This document shows positions 1 to 9,185 of a stretch of DNA of 64,000 bases, piece by piece (positions within the stretch are counted from its first letter, which is position 1; each line of letters begins with the position of its first letter). The DNA comes from Hymenobacter siberiensis (GTDB lineage Bacteria; Bacteroidota; Bacteroidia; Cytophagales; Hymenobacteraceae): contig NZ_JAHLZY020000001.1 in the NCBI RefSeq assembly GCF_018967865.2, forward strand, positions 2,542,001 to 2,606,000, in the 5' to 3' direction. Position numbers and translations under genes: made by a program. A model generated the notes under the pieces. That model was not told the DNA's origin, ran no database searches, and saw only the letters and a list, made by a program, of their open reading frames with translations.

Positions 1-792
1 ACCGCGCTCCAGGTTGTGCACGATGAACAGGTAGTGGTCGAGCGGATTCTGGCCCACCACGCGGTGCGCTTCCTCGCACACGCGCTTCATATCGGCCACC
101 AGCTTGGTGTCGTCGGCGGTGTACTGCCCGTACATGGCTACCTGGTGCGGGGTGCCGTTGGCGGTGAATTCCAGTATTTTTTGATTGCCGATTTCAATCG
201 GCGAATCAGCCAGTTCGTCGTAGCTCGCGGCTTTGTAGGTGAACTTGCCGGGGCCGGGGCGCAGGGCCGTGCTCACCTTCTCCCAGCCGGCGGCGGGCTG
301 CACGGTCAGCGAGCTGTTCAGCATCTTGTTATCGGCCGGGTACATGAACACGCTGCTGCCGTTGAGGTAGCCGTGGTCGGCGTCGATAAACGACGTGCGT
401 ACGCTCAGCTCGAACGCGTACACCCGGTAGCTCACCCGGAAGCTGGCCTGCTTGGGGTGGCGTACCCGCCAGGTATTCTTGTTAATTTTCTCCGCTACCA
501 GGGCCTGTCCGCCGCTGGTCTGGGCCTGGAAGCCCTCCACGTTTTTGGCATACTCGCGCACCAGGTACGAGCCGGGGGCCCACACGGGCATTTTCACGTC
601 GGTATAATCGGCCGAAAAGCCGCCCAGCTCCATCTTCACCTCGAAGTAGTGGGACTGGGGCAGCGGCATGGCCAGCGTGTAGCGCAGCGTGGGCACCACG
701 GCGGCTGTTGGGCGGGCATTCACACCCTCAGCTGCTAACACAAGTCCCGCTAAAGCAGCAGTGCGCAGGAATACGTTTGAGTTTCTAAGCAT
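1..792 (-). CDS. M61-family peptidase, N-terminal part (cut by window edge)
   Basis: Reads leftward from an ATG at 792 and is still open at base 1, so only the first 264 residues are visible. It begins with a signal peptide (hydrophobic to about residue 26, ending in an Ala-Arg-Pro stretch). The following beta-rich region contains WAPGSYLVREYAKNV and DHYLFIVHNLERG, which match the N-terminal domain of M61 glycyl-aminopeptidases. These are usually about 600 residues with a later HEYxH zinc site and a PDZ domain, both outside the window. Probably a periplasmic or surface aminopeptidase. The family call rests on recognised N-terminal motifs, not on the active site. Confidence 0.8.
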   Translation of the reverse strand, partial: MLRNSNVFLRTAALAGLVLAAEGVNARPTAAVVPTLRYTLAMPLPQSHYFEVKMELGGFSADYTDVKMPVWAPGSYLVREYAKNVEGFQAQTSGGQALVAEKINKNTWRVRHPKQASFRVSYRVYAFELSVRTSFIDADHGYLNGSSVFMYPADNKMLNSSLTVQPAAGWEKVSTALRPGPGKFTYKAASYDELADSPIEIGNQKILEFTANGTPHQVAMYGQYTADDTKLVADMKRVCEEAHRVVGQNPLDHYLFIVHNLERG

Positions 793-927
793 TCGAAAAT
801 TAACTAAATTGGAAGCAAGGGCACAAAGTAAGCCCCGCAGGTTGCCTCCAACCTAGCAGGCGGCCCCGCCGTTAGGACCTAGCGCGGCGCTTACCCGACA
901 GCCACGCGCCTTTTGCCGGACTTTTGT

Positions 928-1752
928 ATGCGCTATATCTGGATAATTTTTGTGGGGCTGCTGATGGCGATGGTGGCCATTCTGCCGCGCCTGGGGAAGC
1001 ACAAACCCGCTCCACCCATGGCGGAAACCAGCCCGTCCGACGCCGCCCTGCGTGCCCGGCCGGCATCCCTGCGCACGGCCCCCGGCGCTGCCCTCCCGCC
1101 CCGCGCCGATAGCGTGGTGGCCTTCGGGCTGGCCCAGCGCGGCACGCCCTACGTGTACGCGGGCACCTCACCGCTCACGGGCTTCGACTGCTCGGGGTTC
1201 ATCATGTACACGTTTGCCCATTTCGGGGTGCCGGTACCGCATTCCACCGCCCTGCTCATCGACGTGGGCCGACCCGTGGCCCGCACCGAGGCCCAGCCCG
1301 GCGACATCATCGTGTTTACCGGCACTGCTGCCACCAACACCACGCCGGGCCACGCCGGCATTGTGATATCGCCCCGGGGCGAGCTGCCGCTGCGTTTCGT
1401 GCACGCCTCATCGTCGCGCCGCGAGCCGTTTGTGAAAGTGAACCAGGTGGAGAATTCCGACTATGAGCGGCGCTTCATGCAGGTGCGGCGGGTGCTGGGA
1501 CCGGACACGGGCATTGCCGCCTCGGCGCGGCCGAAGCTGATAGCGGCCCCCGCCAGCACGCCGCCCGTGGCCGCGCTGCCTGCCCGTCGGGTGGCCGTGG
1601 CAGCAGTGGCCGCGCCTATTCCTGCGCTCCCCAAGCGGCTCGCGACGAAGAAATACCCGACAGCCGCGATTACCGCTAAGAAGAAATCGGCAGCTAAAAA
1701 GAAGTCGGCGTCTATTCCCAAGCGCAAGCGGCCGGCCACCAAGGCCAAGTAA
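928..1752 (+). CDS. NlpC/P60 family peptidoglycan endopeptidase
   Basis: A 274-residue protein with an N-terminal membrane anchor or signal (residues 4-20) and a linker rich in Ala and Pro. The NlpC/P60 domain spans about residues 62-175. The catalytic cysteine is Cys88 in GFDCSGF, with His142 in GHAGIVI and a third polar residue near His159. Enzymes of this family cut peptide stems of peptidoglycan. The last 50 residues are a low-complexity Lys/Ala tail (runs such as KKKSAAKKKSA), a basic tail that could bind wall or nucleic acid. The ATG at 928 is chosen over an in-frame TTG at 913 because it starts directly before the hydrophobic segment. An imperfect palindrome follows at 1779. Confidence 0.88.
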   Translation: MRYIWIIFVGLLMAMVAILPRLGKHKPAPPMAETSPSDAALRARPASLRTAPGAALPPRADSVVAFGLAQRGTPYVYAGTSPLTGFDCSGFIMYTFAHFGVPVPHSTALLIDVGRPVARTEAQPGDIIVFTGTAATNTTPGHAGIVISPRGELPLRFVHASSSRREPFVKVNQVENSDYERRFMQVRRVLGPDTGIAASARPKLIAAPASTPPVAALPARRVAVAAVAAPIPALPKRLATKKYPTAAITAKKKSAAKKKSASIPKRKRPATKAK

Positions 1753-1778
1753 GCCCTTCAAAACCGCTTAAACGCAAC

Positions 1779-1834
1779 GATGCCCGGCCTGCCTTTGCCG
1801 TCCCACTAAAGGGCGGCTGGGCAAACCGGGCATC
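1779..1834 (+). terminator. Imperfect palindrome downstream of the NlpC/P60 gene
   Basis: GATGCCCGG and CCGGGCATC form the outer arms, and an inner pair brings GCCTTTGCCG against GGGCGGCTGGGCAAAC around a short ACTAAA loop. There is no clear T-run after it, so this is a possible but not classical terminator. Confidence 0.4.
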
Positions 1835-2363
1835 TAATCCTTCAAATCTTACCAAGCGGCGAAACTGGGGTGCAGTTCCGGCGTCTTTCAGATAAGACCT
1901 GGCCGAATGTGGGTAGCCTTAGGAGCTACCCCACGAAGCTGTTGTTAGGCGTGTACTGCGGTGAAGCGTACGACATTCGACAGGCTTGGCAGGATTTGTT
2001 TGGGACTACTAGACATTTTGTACCTCCTTTCTTTACGTTCGACATTGCCTCATTATCGCGGCCCAATAATTTAGGGATTCTCAAATGGGGTCGTAGCACT
2101 CACTACTGGCCCGTAAAGTTAATAGCAAGGGCTAAAGTTCAAAATCTGCCCGGCTTTTTCGGGGCTGCGCTGCTCAAAAAGCGGCTTTACGGCTGATTTA
2201 CAGCTATATTAATTTTGCTATTGCCGCCGTATTTTTTTCTGATTGGCCCGGCGCGTAAACTTGGCTGTAAACTTGCAATAGGGGCAATAGCCAGCGTGCT
2301 GGCTTAGCTCTGAAATTTTTGCTTACCTTTTCCCCTCAAACCCACCTCATCCAATCTTCAGAA
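1835..2363. other. AT-richer gap with no well-supported gene
   Basis: About 530 bases between the NlpC/P60 gene and the DUF2147 gene. The base composition is more AT-rich than its surroundings. One plus-strand reading frame runs from a GTG at 1870 to 2196 (108 codons, Trp/Tyr/Phe-rich, no recognised domain); it has no obvious ribosome site and its codon use is unlike the neighbours. It could be a small gene, transferred DNA or a decayed remnant. The promoter of the DUF2147 gene should lie in the last 100 bases. Confidence 0.3.
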
Positions 2364-2804
2364 ATGAAAAAAACCTTGCTCTTACTGGTTGCCCTCGTGC
2401 TGGGCCTCGCTGGCATGGCCTCCGCCCAAACCATGTCGCCGCTTGGTGTCTGGACCAATACGGAGAAGAAAGCCACCTTCGAAATCTACAAGTGCGGCGA
2501 CAAGCTGTGCGGCAAAATCGTGAGCCTGACCATTCCCAACGACCCCGCCACCGGCAAACCCAAAACCGACTCGCAGAACCCCGATGCCAAGCTGCGCAGC
2601 CGCCCTCGTCTAGGCCTGGTATTTATGCAGGGCTTTAAGTATGACGACAATAACAAGTGGGACGATGGCAAAATCTACGACCCCGAAACCGGCAAAACCT
2701 ACTCCTGCTACATGAAGATGGAAAGCCAGAACACGATGGAAGTGAAAGGCTACATCGGCTTCTCGCTCATCGGCAAATCGCAGACCTGGACGCGGGTAAA
2801 ATAA
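2364..2804 (+). CDS. DUF2147 family secreted protein
   Basis: 146 residues. A clear signal peptide covers residues 1-21 (MKKTLLLLVALVLGLAGMAS then Ala-Gln). The mature part is one DUF2147 domain: it opens with LGVWTNTEKKATFEIYKC, has a cysteine pair around KCGDKLCGKIV, and ends with a beta-rich GYIGFSLIGKSQTWTRV. The family is made of small secreted beta proteins; its biochemical role is not established. The ATG at 2364 is preferred to the longer frame from 2319 because it begins exactly at the signal peptide. A hairpin followed by Ts lies just after the stop. Confidence 0.9.
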   Translation: MKKTLLLLVALVLGLAGMASAQTMSPLGVWTNTEKKATFEIYKCGDKLCGKIVSLTIPNDPATGKPKTDSQNPDAKLRSRPRLGLVFMQGFKYDDNNKWDDGKIYDPETGKTYSCYMKMESQNTMEVKGYIGFSLIGKSQTWTRVK

Positions 2805-2836
2805 CCCCGGTACCTGCCCCTGCTTAGCTCGTGCTA

Positions 2837-2872
2837 CGGCCGGCTCTCTACCCCGAGGGCCGGCCGCTTTTT
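2837..2872 (+). terminator. Hairpin plus T-run after the DUF2147 gene
   Basis: CGGCCGGC pairs with GCCGGCCG around a 13-base loop, followed by CTTTTT. It sits 33 bases after the stop codon and looks like an intrinsic terminator. Confidence 0.6.
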
Positions 2873-2935
2873 GTGGCACGGTATCGGTAAGACGGCAGCT
2901 AATTGGGCTTATATGGGCATATTTGAAGGTTAAAG

Positions 2936-3634
2936 TTGCATGCCGCTCTTAAACTATTTGTCCGAGCCGGTGTTCTGACTCCACTAAAGCATCTTGTTTT
3001 GTTCAATTTCATTCAGCAGTTATTTCGCCCTGAAGAGGCCGCCCCGGCTGCCTGGCACGCCGTGGCACTCACGGCGGCGCAGGTTCGGCGACACGCCCGC
3101 TGGGTAGAGCAGCATGTGTTTTTGAACTGGCTGGAGCCCTACTACAAGGCCTACCACCTGCGCAAGGGCGGAGCCGGCGGCAGCCGCGGCCTGCAAGTGC
3201 AGCAGCTACACGAACAGGGCCGCCAGGGAGCCATATTTTTCTTCGACCCCACCATCGGGCCGGGCAATTTCCGACATTTCTACGAGCACCTGGGCGAGCG
3301 CCTGCTCGGGCTGGGCTACCACCGCGCCTGCGCCGACCAGTGCACCCAACGCAAGCAGCACCTGCGCGAAACCGTGCTCAAGCAACTCTTCAAGCCCAAC
3401 CCTACCGACTGCCCCGATACCGGCCACTGCAACCAGCGCTTCGGCCTGGTTACCATCGATTTGGTAGCAGTAAACGGTCAGCCCATGTTTATCCGCCTCA
3501 CCAACAACGCGGTGCTGCAACCCGGTTTCACACCCGCCGGCTCGTTTGATGAGCTGCTCCGGCACCTGCTGGATGCCCCGCCGCCCACGCCGGCCACCCA
3601 AGCCCTGATAGCCGAATACCACAACCAGTTCTAA
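2936..3634 (+). CDS. Hypothetical protein, about 230 residues
   Basis: Open frame from a TTG at 2936 (no in-frame ATG nearby) to a TAA at 3634. The coding character is good: high-GC third positions and a balanced composition with many His, Arg and Leu. No signal peptide or membrane segment is seen. Three cysteines and a histidine lie close together (CADQC, then DCPDTGHC), which might bind a metal; this is only a composition hint. No family is recognised. The start is uncertain: the true start could be a downstream TTG or GTG. A strong bidirectional hairpin follows, shared with the convergent M1 peptidase gene. Confidence 0.6.
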   Translation: MHAALKLFVRAGVLTPLKHLVLFNFIQQLFRPEEAAPAAWHAVALTAAQVRRHARWVEQHVFLNWLEPYYKAYHLRKGGAGGSRGLQVQQLHEQGRQGAIFFFDPTIGPGNFRHFYEHLGERLLGLGYHRACADQCTQRKQHLRETVLKQLFKPNPTDCPDTGHCNQRFGLVTIDLVAVNGQPMFIRLTNNAVLQPGFTPAGSFDELLRHLLDAPPPTPATQALIAEYHNQF

Positions 3635-3658
3635 CGGCTCATTACCAATATATTAACC

Positions 3659-3700
3659 AAAATAAAGGCCGCTCCCGGATTGGGAGCGGCCTTTATTTTG
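3659..3700. terminator. Bidirectional intrinsic terminator between convergent genes
   Basis: AAAATAAAGGCCGCTCCC pairs with GGGAGCGGCCTTTATTTT around a five-base loop. A-rich and T-rich flanks on both sides allow it to end transcription of both the plus gene ending at 3634 and the minus gene ending at 3718. Confidence 0.85.
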
Positions 3701-3717
3701 GGTGACGAAGCAGGGCG

Positions 3718-5790
3718 CTATTCCCGCACAAACTGCGCCCGGCCCAGCATATTGCCATCGAGGCCCAGCAGGCGCAGGTAGTACAGGCCCGATGCCAAGC
3801 TGTGAGTATCAATCTGAGGATGTGCTGCTTGCAGAGCCTGGCGCAGCACTACGCGGCCGGTGGCATCTACTACTTCGGCCCGCGCGGTGGTAGCGGGCAC
3901 GGCGGCGAGCTGCAACTGGTTGTGGCAGGGTACCGGAAAGAGGGTGAGTGGGGTCACGCCGGCCGTGGCGCGGGTGGCGAGCACGAGGGTGTTGTCGCGC
4001 ACGGGCGCGGCGGCGGGCAGGTCCAGAATCCACTGGTCGGGGTCGACGGTGATGCTGGAAACTGTGCCGGTGGCCGCAAACTGAAACGTTTGGGTGGCCT
4101 GCGTCTGGCGCAGGCGCACCGTTTGCGTGGTGCCGTTGGTGAAGGTGAGGCGGTAGTCGACTTCGGTATCGAAGAATGACGTGACGGTGGGCACCGAGGC
4201 CGTTTCGGTCACGCGCAGCACGACGATGCTGCCCACCTGGTTCCACCGGCCGTTGAAGGTAGGGTAGCCATTGCCCCGGAACCACTGCTGAAAGAAGTAG
4301 GTGAGCGAGCGGCCGGCTTCGGCCTCGAAGATGCGCTGCAAGTCGGCGGTATGGGCCGTGGAGGCGCGGTAGGTGGTCTGGTACGTGCGCAGGGCGCGGA
4401 AAAACTTTACGTCATCGTTCAGCAGATAGCGCAGCATGTGGATAACGGCCGCGCCCTTCTTATAGGTCAGAGCGGTGCTGAAAATGCGGTTCACGTTGGT
4501 GGTATCGGCCACGTACACGCTGCCGGAATTCTGCTGGGCCGTGCCGTGCGCATTGTCCATCCAGGTGCGGGCACTGGCGGGAGTGGCAAAGGCCTGATAC
4601 GAAAGGTATTCGCCGTAGGAAGCAAAGCCCTCGTTCAGCCAGATATCCTCCCAGGAGGCGCAGGTCACGTTGTCGCCGAACCACTGGTGGAACAGCTCAT
4701 GGGCGGTGAGGTTGAAGAAAAACCCGTCCTGCGTGGTCATGGTCTGGTGTTCCATGCCACCGCCCAGGCCCAGCGGGGCCATGCTGTGGCCGTACTTCTC
4801 GTTGGCAAACGGGTAGAGGCCCACCAGACTGGAGTAGTTTTCGATGAAGCCCGGCGTGCGGTCAATCTCGCTCTGATAATAAGTCAGGGCCGCCTGGTTG
4901 TAGAGGTAGTTGACGATGGGCACCGTGGGCCCGCCCGCCGGGTGCGCGTAGTTCACGTATTCCACATACGGAGCCACCGCTACCGAAATCAGGTAATAAT
5001 CAATCGGATAACGCGATTTCCACTCGTAGCGCACCTTGTTATTGGGCAGCGTGACGGTGCGCGTGAGCACGCCGTTGGAGCCCACTTTATTGGGCAGCGT
5101 GGTGGTCACCCACACGTCGCAGGAATCAGCTTTATCCGTGAGCACCTGCTTGCAGGGAAACCACTCGTGGGCTGAGAATGGCTCCGACAGGCTGTAAGTG
5201 ATGTTGTACGGGATGGTGATGTTGTAGCCAATCTGGCCCTGGGTGCGGTTGCTCAGGCCGTTGCCGATGGCGGCCGAATTTCCGCTCGGGGCCGTGCCAT
5301 GGTAGTAGATGCGGGCATCGACCAGGGCATTGGCGGGAGCCACCTGGGCCAGCCGGGCCATCACGTCCTGCCCCACGCGCCGGATGCCGGGCGAGCGTTT
5401 CCCGTTCACCACCACCGAGTCGATGAGCAGCGTGGCTGTGCCGGCGGGCGAGCCTGCCGGGGCCTGGTAGAGCTCGAACGCGAGCGAATCGAGGGCCTGG
5501 CTGCCCACCCGCACGCGCATCAGCACCGAGCCGGCCACGTTCAGCGAGGTGTTTTCCAGGGCCAGGTCGAGCTTGTAGTATTTGACATCGTAGCGGTTCA
5601 TGCGGGCGCGGTGGGTCACCGATGAGGTAGCCGTGCGCTGGGCGCTGGCAATGCGGCCCGCCGCGCAGACCAGGCCGGCATCTGGCCCAGCTGTAATCTG
5701 CTGCGACGCCGATGGCGTAGATTGGGCCAGCAGCAACCCGGGAGCGCTGAGCAAGGCACTGACAAATAGCGCGTAGAGACGACGATGCAT
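3718..5790 (-). CDS. M1 family zinc aminopeptidase with type IX secretion tail
   Basis: 690 residues from the ATG at 5790, which begins a signal peptide (MHRRLYALFVSALLSAPGLL then Leu-Ala-Gln). The catalytic domain has the exopeptidase motif as GGMEH near residue 344 and the zinc site HELFHQW at about 364, with the third ligand in WLNEGFASYGEY 18 residues on. M1 enzymes remove N-terminal residues from peptides. The last 75 residues (PVPCHNQLQL to the end, with ASGLYYLRL) are a type A C-terminal sorting domain, so the enzyme is probably exported by the type IX system and held at the surface or released. A longer in-frame start at 5853 is unlikely because it would precede the signal peptide. 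Confidence 0.93.
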   Translation of the reverse strand: MHRRLYALFVSALLSAPGLLLAQSTPSASQQITAGPDAGLVCAAGRIASAQRTATSSVTHRARMNRYDVKYYKLDLALENTSLNVAGSVLMRVRVGSQALDSLAFELYQAPAGSPAGTATLLIDSVVVNGKRSPGIRRVGQDVMARLAQVAPANALVDARIYYHGTAPSGNSAAIGNGLSNRTQGQIGYNITIPYNITYSLSEPFSAHEWFPCKQVLTDKADSCDVWVTTTLPNKVGSNGVLTRTVTLPNNKVRYEWKSRYPIDYYLISVAVAPYVEYVNYAHPAGGPTVPIVNYLYNQAALTYYQSEIDRTPGFIENYSSLVGLYPFANEKYGHSMAPLGLGGGMEHQTMTTQDGFFFNLTAHELFHQWFGDNVTCASWEDIWLNEGFASYGEYLSYQAFATPASARTWMDNAHGTAQQNSGSVYVADTTNVNRIFSTALTYKKGAAVIHMLRYLLNDDVKFFRALRTYQTTYRASTAHTADLQRIFEAEAGRSLTYFFQQWFRGNGYPTFNGRWNQVGSIVVLRVTETASVPTVTSFFDTEVDYRLTFTNGTTQTVRLRQTQATQTFQFAATGTVSSITVDPDQWILDLPAAAPVRDNTLVLATRATAGVTPLTLFPVPCHNQLQLAAVPATTARAEVVDATGRVVLRQALQAAHPQIDTHSLASGLYYLRLLGLDGNMLGRAQFVRE

Positions 5791-6002
5791 AAAAAGAAAT
5801 CGTGGAAAGGTGAGGAGGTTGAATCCAGGCCGCGGCGGTTGAAAAATCAGCATCCGAAGGTACGGTGGCGAAGGTAAAAGTGGCTGGGCCGGCAGTGGTA
5901 GCCACGCGCCCCAGATGCCCGCAGCGGGCGGGCTTATATGTTGGCGGGGCTGGTCGTATATTTCGGCTTTATCACAATTTAATTCGCTTTTTCTCTTTTG
6001 GC

Positions 6003-8297
6003 ATGCCCTACCGCTTCCGCCTGCCTCACCCCTTCCTGCTTGGTTTTCTGTTGTTTATAACAGGTTGGCTGGGCGTAGCGGGGCCAGCGAATGCTACGCA
6101 CATCGTGGGGGGTGAAATGGAGCTGGTGCACAATTCCGGTGACTCGTACACGCTGCTGCTCAACCTCTACTTTGATGCCTACAACGGCAGCCCCAGTGCC
6201 CTCGATGCCGACCTGACGGCCAGCATTTTCGACAAAGCTACCAACGACCGGATGATGAACGTGCTGCTGCCCCTCACCAGCAACACCTTCGTAAGCTACA
6301 CCAACCCAGCCTGCGCCAAGCCCACGCTCAGCACCCGCCGGCTGGTGTACAGCAAGCTGATTACGCTGCCGCCCGGCACCTACAACGGGCCCCAGGGCTA
6401 CTACGCGGCCGTGGAGCGCTGCTGCCGCAACAACTCCATCAGCAACATTGTGGACCCCGGCGCGGCGGCCCAAACCTTCTACCTCGAATTTCCGGCCGTG
6501 GTACGGCGCGGCCAGCCTTTTTACGATTCCACGCCCCGCATTTTCCCGCCCTTGGCCGACTATGCCTGCCGCAACGAGCTGTTTTACTACGACTTCGGGG
6601 GCAAGGATGCCGACCAGGACTCGCTGGTCTACGAGCTGATGACCCCGCTCAACGGGCATTCCAGCACCAGCACGCCCAAGCCGGCTGCGGCTTCGCCGGG
6701 GCCCTACTCCCCCATCACCTGGCAGCTGCCCGCCCCGGCACTGCCCGGCCAGCCGGCGCTGCCGCCCCTGGGCCCGCTCAACCAGATTCCGGGCACGCCT
6801 ACGCTGCAAATCAACCGCTTCACGGGGCGGCTCACGGTGCGGCCCAGCAACCTGGGCCTGTTTGTGTTCGGAGTGAGCTGCTCGGAATACCGGAAGGGCG
6901 AAAAAATCGGGGAATGCCGCCGCGATTTTCAGCTCATGGTCCTCAACTGCCCCACCAACACCAAGCCCAGCATGGTACTGCTGCCTGCCACCACCGGCAA
7001 TGTGCCCTACCGGCCGGGCCGCGATACCCTGCGCCTGGTGCCGGGCGGCAACCACTGCGTGCGCCTGCGCTTCACCGACCCCGACCCCAACTCGCGCCTG
7101 TCGCTGTCGCTGAGTCCGGTTAATTTTTCGGGCCTGCTGCCGGCGTTCACCACGGCCACCAGCGGCGCGGTGCGCAGCCCCGGCCAGCCCGATACGCTCA
7201 CGGCCACCCTCTGCTTTCCCGCCTGCATCGACACCCAGGGCAAGGTATTTCTGTTGGATGTGGTGGTGGGCGACGACGGCTGCAGCTTGCCCAAGCGCGA
7301 TACCGTGCGCGTGGCCTTCACGTCGGTGCCACCGCCTAACTCGCTCCCTACGCTTACTACCACGGCCGGTCCGGGCCTGCCCCTGCACGTGCGCGTGGGC
7401 GACCTGGTCACCTTCAACCTGACGGGCACCGACCCCGATAATGACCCCATTCAACTGGAAATGAGCGGGCGAGGATTTTCTCCCGCCAGCCTGGACGCCA
7501 CGCTCACGCAGGCATCGGCCGGCAACCAGCAGCTGGGCCGCTTCAGCTGGCGCGTCGACTGCCGGGCGGTGGGGCCGGATTCGGTGCTGGTGTTTCAGTT
7601 TGAAGCGGCCACTTCGCCTTGCGCCAAGCGACAGGCGACGATGATTTCGGTGCCCATCGTGGTGCGCTACACCAATACGCCACCGGTGCTCACGGCCAGC
7701 CCGCTTTTCCCGCTGCCCACGGGCGCGGGGCTGCTGCCCGTGGTACGCCTGCCACTGGGAGCCACGTTCACCGCCACGCTGGCTGGCGTAGATGCCGACC
7801 GCGACGGCCTGACAATGACGGCTACCAGCGAAAATTTCTCATTGGCCGAAGCCGGGATGAGCTTCAAAGCCCAGAATGGTGTGGGCGTGGCCGCCGGCCA
7901 GTTTCGCTGGGACGTGAGCTGCGATGCCGTGGCACTGCGTCGCCCGTTGGACGTAACCTTCCAGCTGGTAGACGCCACCTGCCGGCCCGTCGCCCAGCGG
8001 CAGACCGTACGCTTCGAAATCATCCGGCCCGACTCGCCGGAGCTGAAGCTCTACAACATCATCACCCCAAACGGCGACCAGGTAAACGACGAGTTCCGCC
8101 TGCCAGGGCTGCCGCTAAACTTCTGCGATGAGCAGTTTGCCAGCGTCCGGATTTTCTCGCGCTGGGGGCAGTTGCTCTTCGAGTCGAAGGACCGGGGATT
8201 CCGCTGGCCCGGCGAAGGCAGCGCCAGTATGTACTACTACTTCGTAACGTACACCGATGGCCGCTCTTTCAAAGGTTGGCTGGAGGTGAAACCTTAG
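6003..8297 (+). CDS. Large surface protein with gliding-motility C-terminal (type B sorting) domain
   Basis: 764 residues from the ATG at 6003. Residues 1-32 are a signal peptide ending near ANATHIVGGEM, a start often seen in these adhesin-like proteins. The middle is a long stretch of beta-rich, Ig/cadherin-like repeats with recurring GTDPDNDP and GVDADRDG turns that could bind calcium. The C-terminal 85 residues (NIITPNGDQVNDEF, then IFSRWGQLLFES and a closing GWLEVKP) are the CHU_C-type domain used by type IX secretion for type B substrates. Likely a cell-surface structural protein or adhesin; the ligand cannot be told. Two hairpins follow the stop. Confidence 0.9.
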   Translation: MPYRFRLPHPFLLGFLLFITGWLGVAGPANATHIVGGEMELVHNSGDSYTLLLNLYFDAYNGSPSALDADLTASIFDKATNDRMMNVLLPLTSNTFVSYTNPACAKPTLSTRRLVYSKLITLPPGTYNGPQGYYAAVERCCRNNSISNIVDPGAAAQTFYLEFPAVVRRGQPFYDSTPRIFPPLADYACRNELFYYDFGGKDADQDSLVYELMTPLNGHSSTSTPKPAAASPGPYSPITWQLPAPALPGQPALPPLGPLNQIPGTPTLQINRFTGRLTVRPSNLGLFVFGVSCSEYRKGEKIGECRRDFQLMVLNCPTNTKPSMVLLPATTGNVPYRPGRDTLRLVPGGNHCVRLRFTDPDPNSRLSLSLSPVNFSGLLPAFTTATSGAVRSPGQPDTLTATLCFPACIDTQGKVFLLDVVVGDDGCSLPKRDTVRVAFTSVPPPNSLPTLTTTAGPGLPLHVRVGDLVTFNLTGTDPDNDPIQLEMSGRGFSPASLDATLTQASAGNQQLGRFSWRVDCRAVGPDSVLVFQFEAATSPCAKRQATMISVPIVVRYTNTPPVLTASPLFPLPTGAGLLPVVRLPLGATFTATLAGVDADRDGLTMTATSENFSLAEAGMSFKAQNGVGVAAGQFRWDVSCDAVALRRPLDVTFQLVDATCRPVAQRQTVRFEIIRPDSPELKLYNIITPNGDQVNDEFRLPGLPLNFCDEQFASVRIFSRWGQLLFESKDRGFRWPGEGSASMYYYFVTYTDGRSFKGWLEVKP

Positions 8298-8324
8298 CCG
8301 AGCTTAAGTATTTGGTTACCGCCC

Positions 8325-8363
8325 GGCCCCGGTCCGACCGCCTAGGGCGGTCGGACCGGGGCC
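8325..8363. terminator. Perfect 18-bp-arm hairpin
   Basis: GGCCCCGGTCCGACCGCC and its exact complement flank a TAG loop. It is very GC-rich with no T-run, so it may be a transcript-end stabiliser or a small repeat element more than a classical terminator. Confidence 0.5.
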
Positions 8364-8376
8364 GGTTCACTGCACG

Positions 8377-8428
8377 ATTTTCAACGCAAAGGACCGCTCC
8401 AGATGGAGCGGCCCTTTGCGTTGAAAAT
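8377..8428. terminator. Bidirectional hairpin between convergent genes
   Basis: TTTTCAACGCAAAGG(A)CCGCTCC pairs with GGAGCGG(C)CCTTTGCGTTGAAAA around AGAT. It lies between the surface protein gene and the convergent oxidase subunit gene and has A/T-rich ends in both directions. Confidence 0.75.
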
Positions 8429-8447
8429 CAATAACTAATATTCGATT

Positions 8448-9101
8448 TCAATACATAAAAAGAAAGACGGCGAACAGTGCCACCCACAACACATCGATGA
8501 AGTGCCAGTAGGCACCCAGGAGCTGTAACTGCCGCCGGTAATACGGGTTGCGGATAAAGACGAGCGCGCGCACGGCATCGCGGTCGGCGTGGGTCACGCG
8601 GAGCAGCAATGCCAGCAAGAAGAGCATTCCGCCCAGCAGGTGGGCCACGTGCAGCGCCGATATCAGGTAGATGAACTGGCCGCTGCTGGTGCTGGTACTA
8701 CCCTGGAAGAGCACGCCCTGCGTCATCAAATCGCGCCAGCCCAGCAGTTGCAGGCCGGCAAATATGCAGCCCAGCAGCAGCGTGGCCCCGAGGCAGCGGG
8801 CCAGACTGCCCAAGTCGTCCTGCGCGTAGAGGCGCCGGGCCTGGCCCATGGTGTAGCTGCTCACCAGCAGCACAATGGTGCTGAGTGAGAAGTAGCGGGG
8901 TAGCGAGTGAAGCCCGGTGGGCACCCCGCTGCGCACACGGGTGGACACGTAGGCCGCCACCAGCATGACAAACATGATGGTGATGGCCACCATGGCCAGG
9001 TAGCCAGCCATCAGCAGCGGAGGCATTCGTTCGATACGGCCAAACGACGACGAGTTGCGCCGGGCTCCTACCTGATTATTACGTTCGTATTCGGAGTTCA
9101 T
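8448..9101 (-). CDS. Cytochrome c oxidase subunit III-like protein
   Basis: 217 residues with five or six membrane helices. The family signature is present as LISALHVAHLLGG and, near the end, AYWHFIDVLWVALFAVFLF, which match the conserved helices of subunit III of haem-copper oxidases. The subunit has no redox centre but supports proton uptake and stability of subunit I. It is shorter than canonical subunit III (about 260), as in other Bacteroidota paralogues. No other oxidase genes are next to it, so it probably joins a complex encoded elsewhere. The first 25 residues are hydrophilic. Confidence 0.85.
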   Translation of the reverse strand: MNSEYERNNQVGARRNSSSFGRIERMPPLLMAGYLAMVAITIMFVMLVAAYVSTRVRSGVPTGLHSLPRYFSLSTIVLLVSSYTMGQARRLYAQDDLGSLARCLGATLLLGCIFAGLQLLGWRDLMTQGVLFQGSTSTSSGQFIYLISALHVAHLLGGMLFLLALLLRVTHADRDAVRALVFIRNPYYRRQLQLLGAYWHFIDVLWVALFAVFLFMY

Positions 9102-9185
9102 GGGGTAGCACCAAGGGGGTGTACTATGAAAACTAACCCGGTGGTAATTAGTTGCACAGCCCCTCAGAATTGCCCGAAAGTTGCG

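Noticed and set aside
1870..2196. A 108-codon frame as a real gene
   Set aside because: No ribosome site, signal or family; kept only as a note on the gap.
5979..7454. A 491-codon minus-strand frame inside the large surface protein gene
   Set aside because: Antisense to a gene with clear signal and sorting domains; no recognisable motif.
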